A DNA stretch of 7,796 nt from Thermoplasmatota archaeon (GTDB taxonomy: Archaea > Thermoplasmatota > Penumbrarchaeia > Penumbrarchaeales > Penumbrarchaeaceae), in the NCBI GenBank assembly GCA_030591285.1, contig JAUVBH010000067.1, positions 1 through 7,796 of the forward strand, read 5' to 3'. A model generated the notes under the pieces. That model did no database searches. It saw nothing but the letters and a program-made list of their open reading frames with translations, and was not told where the DNA came from. Shown here in pieces: positions 1-4,489 of this stretch (position 1 is its first letter; each line of letters opens with the position of its first letter). A program made the translations under genes and the position numbers.

Positions 1-1
1 C

Positions 2-322
2 CATGATATGCTCAACACTAATATGAGAAGATATGGAGGTAAGCTCCCTGATGAGAACTTCAACATAGGTGAAGAGAAACTTAGGGACTGGTTGATGATA
101 CTCTACAAGAAAGGAGCCTCACAGGAGAAACTCACAAGTTATCTCAGATGCGGATTGGCCCATCTTTCATTCGATCATATTGCATCTCAGAACAGGAGCC
201 TCCCTGGGAGTGAACTTATCACAAGGTCCCTCCAATCGTTCAAATTAAGGAAGTTCAACAAGACATTTTTTAAGGTCTCCCATTCTAAGGAGAAGACCAG
301 GATCACGATAAAAAAGAAGTGA
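2..322 (+). CDS. C-terminal part of an unrecognised basic protein (5' end outside window)
   Basis: The reading frame is open from the first complete codon to a TGA at 320-322, about 106 codons, so it is probably the end of a longer gene. An ATG at 8 is possible, but too little sequence precedes it to look for a ribosome site. The product is hydrophilic and strongly basic at its end (final residues TRITIKKK), with no membrane segment, no cysteine cluster and no motif I recognise. The middle (GASQEKLTSYLRCGL) looks helical. AGA/AGG arginine codons match the rest of the window, which favours a real gene. It ends only 5 bp from the stop of the histidine kinase on the other strand. Function unknown; a decayed mobile-element protein cannot be excluded. 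Confidence 0.4.
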   Translation, partial: HDMLNTNMRRYGGKLPDENFNIGEEKLRDWLMILYKKGASQEKLTSYLRCGLAHLSFDHIASQNRSLPGSELITRSLQSFKLRKFNKTFFKVSHSKEKTRITIKKK

Positions 323-327
323 GAGTT

Positions 328-2106
328 TCATTCATCAACAGATCCAGGTAGATGTATCCTGAAAAGGGCACCTTTCGAGTGATCTCCGGATATTCTATCC
401 ATGATCTCAATACTTCCTCCATAACGATCCACCAATGATCTTACTATGGAAAGACCGATCCCTGTATGGGCCCGATCGGCACTCCTTTCGAATCTTGAGA
501 ACATGTCCATTTTTCTTTCATCAGGTATCCCAGGTCCCTCATCTGCAATATCGATCGAGATCTCATTTTCGATCTCTCTGTTGATTGAAATGTATATGTG
601 AGGTTTCTTCCCATTTTCCATCTGGACACTGATCGCATTGTTGATGATGTTGAAGAACAGTTCACTAATGATCGGTTCTGCCTGAACGTAATGGTCCGTT
701 TCATTCAGATCAAGATCAACCGCCAGATCTATATTTGGATTGATCTCCCTTGCTCGATCCAGTGAAAACTCGATGGTCTGGACCAGATCCACTCTCTGGA
801 AATCGATCTTGGAATTTTCCAGCCTGGATAAGAGAAGAACGTTCTTGACCAGATCGATACTTCTTTTCACCAGTATGGAAGTATTTTCATTGACCATCGC
901 ATCAGTCTTCTTATCTCCCACCTTTTCCTTTCCAAGGAGCATCCATGCCCATATTCCCTGGTGTAGGTTGCCAATATCGTGTCCCAGTAGGTCCAGATAG
1001 AATTCTGCCCTGCTCCTTTCATCTTCCAACTTTTTTGTAGCTTCTACCTTTTCGGTAATATCCCTCAAAGCACCCTGATAGTATATCGTTTTGCCATTAG
1101 CATCCCTGATCCCTAATGAATTATCAGAAAGCCAGATCAATCTACCATCCTTTGTCAATGCTTTGAACTGAAAATTCTTCACGATCCCGACCTCTTTAAG
1201 GAGCTCCTGGAATCGGTCTCTTTCATCGGGATCTGCATAGAAATCCATTGATTTCATCTTCCTGATAGAATCGATATCTGAATATCCAAGCATATCTAGC
1301 AAGGTTTGATTCACTTCTATGATCTCTCCATCCAAAGATGTTCGATACAAGCCGATGGGGACATTTTCAAAAAGTTCTCGATATTTCCTTTCACTTTCAA
1401 CCAGGTACTTTGTCGATTCCTTGATGGCTGTGATCTCATTTCCGTAAATATTGGCATAACCCTGATCGATGATAGGAGTGATAGTCAATGAATAGGTTCT
1501 ATCATCCACCAGTTCTTCGATCTCCATGGACCTTCCATTGGTGAAAGCATCTTCGATCTTTTGCACTACCACAAAGGGAAGATATTTATTGATCTCGCAA
1601 CCCCATCGGAGCAAAAGTTCAGAACATGAATTGTTGGCATACAGGATCTTTCCGTCTCTGGTTGCCCGGAAGACCGGATTCATGTTCTCATCAGGAAATT
1701 TTGCCAGGTTCTCTATCTCCAATTCATTCAATTTCTGGTCTGTTATATCGCTGATCAAGGTCATGACATTGGAGATCTTTCCATTGGTGTAAATTGGAAC
1801 TTTTCTTATTCTGGTGATGATCTTCATCCCATTGACAAAGGTTGATTCTTCGGTAACCAGAACTTTTCCACTTTTAAAGACATCCACATACTCCTTAATG
1901 ACCTTTGGAGAGATGAATGGGAAAGCATAATTGATCCTTTTTCCAACTATTTTCGGTTCAACATCGTATCCCTTAAGCCAGGTCTTCATACTTTTGTTGA
2001 GAAATCGGATCTGCAGATCTTCATCCAGAATATGTATAGCTTCTCCAAGAGAATTTAGTAGAACAGTTACCTGCTCCTTGGAACTAAGATTCCCAAGTAC
2101 CATCAT
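328..2106 (-). CDS. Soluble sensor histidine kinase with three PAS domains
   Basis: A 592-residue cytoplasmic sensor kinase that should autophosphorylate on histidine and pass the phosphate to a response regulator. Domains in order: PAS 1 at about 8-123, PAS 2 at about 135-230, PAS 3 with its PAC end at about 237-353 (RKYRELFENVPIGLYRTSLDG is typical PAS), the phosphoacceptor helix around His376 (LLGHDIGNLHQG), and a HATPase_c domain from about 475. The ATPase shows an N box around Asn486-Asn490, a G1 box DEGPGIP at 522-528 and a G2 box TGIGLSIV at 548-555. There is no signal peptide or membrane segment, so the input is probably intracellular. The H box resembles the HDINN type seen in archaeal multi-PAS kinases. 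No response regulator lies nearby, so its partner is elsewhere. The start is one of two adjacent ATGs; GGTGG lies 4 bases before the second (2103). What the PAS domains bind cannot be read here. Confidence 0.93.
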   Translation of the reverse strand: MMVLGNLSSKEQVTVLLNSLGEAIHILDEDLQIRFLNKSMKTWLKGYDVEPKIVGKRINYAFPFISPKVIKEYVDVFKSGKVLVTEESTFVNGMKIITRIRKVPIYTNGKISNVMTLISDITDQKLNELEIENLAKFPDENMNPVFRATRDGKILYANNSCSELLLRWGCEINKYLPFVVVQKIEDAFTNGRSMEIEELVDDRTYSLTITPIIDQGYANIYGNEITAIKESTKYLVESERKYRELFENVPIGLYRTSLDGEIIEVNQTLLDMLGYSDIDSIRKMKSMDFYADPDERDRFQELLKEVGIVKNFQFKALTKDGRLIWLSDNSLGIRDANGKTIYYQGALRDITEKVEATKKLEDERSRAEFYLDLLGHDIGNLHQGIWAWMLLGKEKVGDKKTDAMVNENTSILVKRSIDLVKNVLLLSRLENSKIDFQRVDLVQTIEFSLDRAREINPNIDLAVDLDLNETDHYVQAEPIISELFFNIINNAISVQMENGKKPHIYISINREIENEISIDIADEGPGIPDERKMDMFSRFERSADRAHTGIGLSIVRSLVDRYGGSIEIMDRISGDHSKGALFRIHLPGSVDE

Positions 2107-2124
2107 TCCACCACATATAATAAG

Positions 2125-2133
2125 ATATAAAAT
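2125..2133 (-). promoter_or_regulatory. Putative archaeal TATA box of the histidine kinase gene
   Basis: On the minus strand this AT-rich element reads ATTTTATAT and lies about 19-27 bases before the kinase ATG. At the usual archaeal TATA-to-start distance of about 25 bases, transcription would begin at or next to the start codon, giving a leaderless or nearly leaderless mRNA. That fits the weak ribosome site. The whole 2107-2175 stretch is AT-rich, so the exact box is uncertain. Confidence 0.35.
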
Positions 2134-2182
2134 AATAGTTATTTGAATATCTTATACCGATATTTTTTATCAGATTTGAAGT

Positions 2183-2370
2183 TCACTTTCTGAATTTTTT
2201 GATCAGGACGATAATAGATGGCACCAAGACAAGAATAACCATCAGGGGGATCAAGTATTGAATTGATCCGATCTCATTTGATGTCTCAATGATATTGTTT
2301 GGTTATTCTGCTCATCGGGGAGGAATATAATGCTTGCAAGGTCCTTGGGAAAATAGTTCCTGATTTTGGG
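2183..2370 (-). pseudogene. Decayed C-terminal membrane anchor of a lost surface protein
   Basis: Read on the minus strand, 2302-2183 encodes an open tail of 39 residues ending in TGA. It contains a hydrophobic stretch of about 19 residues (YLIPLMVILVLVPSIIVLI) followed by the basic end KKFRK, the classic shape of a single C-terminal anchor with a stop-transfer tail. No ATG, GTG or TTG with a ribosome site precedes the hydrophobic part. Just upstream, in a frame offset by one base, 2370-2296 stays open and reads plausibly as protein (NYFPKDLASIIFLPDEQNNQ). A single lost base near 2297 would join the two parts. Farther upstream every frame is stopped or runs into the aconitase-X gene, so only the tail remains. 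Chance translation of the offset part cannot be ruled out; the anchor itself is more convincing. Confidence 0.42.
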
Positions 2371-2404
2371 CTATGAATGGGTGTATTTTTATCATTTTGG
2401 TATC

Positions 2405-3625
2405 TCAGTTGGTACACATCTCGATGATCCTCTCAAGCGGAAACAGATCTGTTTCAACATTGGACATCTTTGGTATGTAATGGGCGGCTTTTCCTGAATC
2501 AGTTCCCACTCTTGTTATCCCTATACTTCTCAGTGGGGTTACAACCATACATGTATCATTGTAGATCTCAACACCGGATCCAATGATTGTATCAAGTTTG
2601 TGTTTTTCGATCAGTTCCAGAAGGGGTCTATTGGTATAGACGATGATCCTTTTACCGATCTTGAGTTTCTTTCCCTTGATCCCATGGAATAATCGATCAA
2701 ATTCAGCTTTCCCAAACTGAGGGCAGCCCAGAACAAATATGTCCAATTCATCCTTGGGAGTTGGATAGATGATCTCTTTGATCTCTTCAAGCTCCTTTGG
2801 AGTAATCGTCATTCTTTCAACTACCTTTTTTTCATCATAGGCTTTTTGAACGAGGTTCTGTTCCGGTGTCAAACCATCAATGTGAAAGATCGGATGCCCT
2901 CCCTTGGCTGCCATCGCAGCTCCTAGATGTTTCAAAGCCCCGTGGTCGATGATTCTTGGCAAACCTGAATAAACAACTACCTGGGAATTGAAGTTCTTTC
3001 CAATATGTGCTCCCAAAAGGTCATAATGATGGATTTCCAGGTCTCCCTCGACCTTGACCTCCATTGTCGGCATTCTTGGAACATCCTGATGCATACCCCA
3101 ATCCGGTGACTTTCCCAGTATCGCTGAAGCCAAGCAGGATATCCCTCCTTCCCGGTTCGTCCTGGCCCCAACAATGGAATTTGCGTATATCACGGCATTC
3201 GATTCTCCCCAGGATAGATGATCCCCAAGTTTGATGGGTTGAACCTTCTGAGGGGTTTCGTAGGGTATACATGAGCAGGTCATGTTGATACCCAGTTTGG
3301 AATAAAGGTCTATGATCTTATTCTGTTTCTCGGCAAATTCCCGGGGATATCCGATCTTCTCCCAATTCTGGAGGTCCATCCCTGCGGGATTCAAACTTGT
3401 CGGAACAGATATCCTAGCTTCCATCCCGTTCAATTCCTCCAGAAGCTTGATGAGAGCTTCCCCTGCAGTATGGTAGGATACACCCGATACATGGGCCGAA
3501 ACTATTGGGATCAATCCGGCTGCATCTTCCAGTTCGCCAAGATTCACAAGGATCTTCATGGAGAACGCTTTTGCTTCTCCATCCTCCCCGGCCAGTACCC
3601 TTTCTTCCTCCTTGGACAGATACAT
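2405..3625 (-). CDS. Aconitase-X family large subunit (DUF521), probable phosphomevalonate dehydratase large subunit
   Basis: A 406-residue protein matching the catalytic large subunit of aconitase X. In archaea the two-subunit enzyme dehydrates mevalonate 5-phosphate to trans-anhydromevalonate 5-phosphate in the modified mevalonate route to isoprenoid lipids. Family motifs visible are TCSCIPYE at 116-123, GESNAVIYANSIVGARTNRE at 140-159, LGCPQ at 299-303, NDTCMVV at 356-362 and TDSGKAAHY at 375-383. Cysteines at 117/119, 301 and 359 are the likely iron-sulfur ligands. The small subunit (DUF126) is neither fused nor adjacent, so it must be encoded elsewhere. The start MYLSKEEERVLAGEDGE is the usual family N-terminus, and a TAA lies six codons upstream in frame, which fixes the ATG at 3625. 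The ribosome site is weak (AAGGT about 12 bases upstream). Other aconitase-X enzymes act on hydroxyproline derivatives, so the exact substrate is inferred from the archaeal setting. Confidence 0.9.
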   Translation of the reverse strand: MYLSKEEERVLAGEDGEAKAFSMKILVNLGELEDAAGLIPIVSAHVSGVSYHTAGEALIKLLEELNGMEARISVPTSLNPAGMDLQNWEKIGYPREFAEKQNKIIDLYSKLGINMTCSCIPYETPQKVQPIKLGDHLSWGESNAVIYANSIVGARTNREGGISCLASAILGKSPDWGMHQDVPRMPTMEVKVEGDLEIHHYDLLGAHIGKNFNSQVVVYSGLPRIIDHGALKHLGAAMAAKGGHPIFHIDGLTPEQNLVQKAYDEKKVVERMTITPKELEEIKEIIYPTPKDELDIFVLGCPQFGKAEFDRLFHGIKGKKLKIGKRIIVYTNRPLLELIEKHKLDTIIGSGVEIYNDTCMVVTPLRSIGITRVGTDSGKAAHYIPKMSNVETDLFPLERIIEMCTN

Positions 3626-3705
3626 GTTCTGGAGAATACCTTAGCTCATCAAATAATCTTTTCCTACAACATTGACGGGGAGAGGGGGGACCGAATGAAA
3701 GTAAA

Positions 3706-3713
3706 TATATAAA
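3706..3713. promoter_or_regulatory. TATA box in the divergent control region
   Basis: TATATAAA on the plus strand reads TTTATATA, the archaeal consensus, on the minus strand. Leftward it would start the aconitase-X mRNA near 3680-3685, with a leader of about 55-60 bases. Rightward, with the purine-rich GAAAGTAAA before it acting as a possible BRE, it would start the regulator mRNA near 3736, exactly where the inverted repeat begins. It could serve either gene or both. Confidence 0.5.
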
Positions 3714-3735
3714 TATCAAAAGAGCAATGTGTGTA

Positions 3736-3765
3736 ATACATCTATAATACAACTTATGGATGTAT
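3736..3765. promoter_or_regulatory. Near-perfect inverted repeat, candidate operator of the RHH regulator
   Basis: ATACATCTATAA at 3736-3747 is repeated inverted as TTATGGATGTAT at 3754-3765, matching 11 of 12 bases across a 6-base spacer (TACAAC). It ends 24 bases before the chosen ATG of the regulator and overlaps either the predicted start of transcription or a second TATA-like element (CTATAATA, 3742-3749). RHH proteins bind such dyads and often repress their own genes, so autoregulation is the simplest reading. A third copy of the half-site core lies inside the gene at 3886-3892. Confidence 0.5.
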
Positions 3766-3777
3766 GAATTGGGGTCT

Positions 3778-3783
3778 AAGGTG
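3778..3783 (+). promoter_or_regulatory. Ribosome binding site fixing the start of the RHH regulator
   Basis: AAGGTG lies 6 bases before the ATG at 3790. The in-frame ATG at 3760 has no such site and falls inside the inverted repeat, so 3790 is the better start. Confidence 0.55.
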
Positions 3784-3789
3784 TGTCAA

Positions 3790-4173
3790 ATGAGTGAGAA
3801 GGTAACGACCATATCAGCGCGGTTCTCAAAGGACCAGGTCGACACTCTCCAGAGGTTCCAGAAAGAACTGAACATTTCTAAGACAGATGTATTACACCTT
3901 GCACTTGAGTATCTGGATGAGAACAAGATCATCACCAAGGCAAACAAGGTTGAGGTGACGATCTCTGCGGATTCCATGAAAAGAGCTGCACGACTACATG
4001 ACCACTATGGGTATGGTGTCTCTCTTTCGAACCTTCTCTCAGAAGCAGTTGAGATCGGTCTGAGAGAGATCAGAAAGAAGCTGGTCCTGGATAGGAAGGA
4101 CGATGCTGACCTCGCCCGTGTTGACATGGATGCAAGGTCCATTGAGATGCAGCAGGACTCCATGACCAATTGA
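3790..4173 (+). CDS. Tandem ribbon-helix-helix transcriptional regulator
   Basis: A 127-residue protein with two ribbon-helix-helix units in one chain. The first has a strand at about 5-12 (VTTISARF), helix A at 14-27 and helix B at 30-44 (SKTDVLHLALEYL). The second has a strand at about 53-60 (KVEVTISA), helix A at 61-75 and helix B at 78-96 (SLSNLLSEAVEIGLREI). RHH strands pair between two units and enter the DNA major groove; here the pair could form within one chain, with higher assembly on a dyad. The first strand carries Arg11, while the second is less basic, so DNA contacts may be unequal. The tail after 100 is charged and probably flexible. It heads a cassette with a small protein and an FtsZ-like gene, recalling haloarchaeal cdrS-ftsZ2. 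Autoregulation through the dyad at 3736-3765 is likely but inferred. An upstream ATG at 3760 would add ten residues. Confidence 0.82.
   Translation: MSEKVTTISARFSKDQVDTLQRFQKELNISKTDVLHLALEYLDENKIITKANKVEVTISADSMKRAARLHDHYGYGVSLSNLLSEAVEIGLREIRKKLVLDRKDDADLARVDMDARSIEMQQDSMTN
3885..3897 (-). repeat. 13-bp inverted copy of the operator region inside the RHH gene
   Basis: AGATGTATTACAC here is the exact reverse complement of GTGTAATACATCT at 3731-3743, which contains the left operator half-site. The two copies are about 150 bp apart. It encodes part of the first helix B, so it may be chance, but it could act as an auxiliary operator. Confidence 0.3.
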
Positions 4174-4180
4174 TGATCGT

Positions 4181-4204
4181 AGGACCAATAGGGATGCTGG
4201 TCCT
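4181..4204 (+). repeat. Inverted repeat just after the RHH gene
   Basis: AGGACCA (4181-4187) and TGGTCCT (4198-4204) pair perfectly across a 10-base loop. It lies 7 bases after the regulator stop. It could be an RNA hairpin that adjusts readthrough or stability between the regulator and the downstream genes, or a second protein-binding site. No T-run follows at once, so a simple terminator is unlikely. Confidence 0.35.
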
Positions 4205-4217
4205 CATACGTAATGGT

Positions 4218-4245
4218 GACCGCTTTCAGGGAAACAGGCGCGGTC
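4218..4245 (+). repeat. Second inverted repeat before the 64-residue gene
   Basis: GACCGC (4218-4223) and GCGGTC (4240-4245) pair perfectly across a 16-base loop and are followed by TTTGATCCTTT. It might partly terminate or attenuate transcription, but the loop is long and the T-rich stretch is broken. No TATA box is visible between it and the next gene, which suggests readthrough from the regulator promoter. Confidence 0.25.
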
Positions 4246-4265
4246 TTTGATCCTTTCCGGGCAAT

Positions 4266-4273
4266 AAGGGGGT
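4266..4273 (+). promoter_or_regulatory. Ribosome binding site of the 64-residue gene
   Basis: AAGGGGGT lies 8 bases before the ATG at 4282. This is the clearest purine-rich translation signal in the cassette and the best evidence that the short reading frame is a real gene. Confidence 0.5.
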
Positions 4274-4281
4274 AAAAAAGG

Positions 4282-4476
4282 ATGATACTGGATGATGAAT
4301 CACTGACGGAGAAGGCAAAGAGCGATCTGCTCTATCTGGACCAACTGAATGCTTACGCTGAGAATACGAAAAATACGCCAGAATATATCCGTGCCATGGC
4401 AATGTACACGCATGCACTGCATGTCATTGACCAGAGGTATGGTGACCAGCAGCATCTGATCTACAGGACCAAGTAA
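4282..4476 (+). CDS. Small helical protein of unknown function, in the FtsZ-like cassette
   Basis: A 64-residue protein that I do not recognise. It begins MILDDESLTEKAKSDLLYLD and looks almost wholly helical, with two probable helices (about 8-28 and 31-53) split near NTKNTPE. It is rich in tyrosine and charged residues and has no cysteine, signal peptide or membrane segment, so it should be cytoplasmic. A good ribosome site precedes it. Its TAA (4474-4476) overlaps the ribosome site of the FtsZ-like gene, so the two are almost certainly co-translated from one mRNA. The tight pairing suggests a partner or regulator of the FtsZ-like protein, but no sequence feature shows this. Confidence 0.65.
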   Translation: MILDDESLTEKAKSDLLYLDQLNAYAENTKNTPEYIRAMAMYTHALHVIDQRYGDQQHLIYRTK

Positions 4477-4481
4477 GGTGG
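4475..4481 (+). promoter_or_regulatory. Ribosome binding site of the FtsZ-like gene
   Basis: AAGGTGG overlaps the stop of the 64-residue gene and lies 8 bases before the ATG at 4490, favouring that start over the in-frame GTG at 4478, which falls inside the site itself. Confidence 0.55.
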
Positions 4482-4489
4482 ACCAATTC

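Noticed and set aside
2405..3625. Classical aconitase or isopropylmalate isomerase
   Set aside because: The length and the TDSGKAAHY and GESNAV motifs are those of DUF521, not of the aconitase A/B or LeuC families.
3414..3752. Minus-strand 112-codon frame overlapping the aconitase-X start
   Set aside because: It overlaps the well-matched N-terminus of aconitase X in another frame and its product (many Cys, Arg and Gly) looks like out-of-frame translation.
3760..3789. Earlier ATG for the RHH regulator
   Set aside because: It has no ribosome site and lies inside the inverted repeat; the ATG at 3790 has AAGGTG at good spacing and starts right before the first RHH strand.
4478..4489. GTG start for the FtsZ-like protein
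   Set aside because: The GTG is part of the AAGGTGG ribosome site that serves the ATG at 4490. It remains possible through AGGA at 4465-4468 but is less likely.
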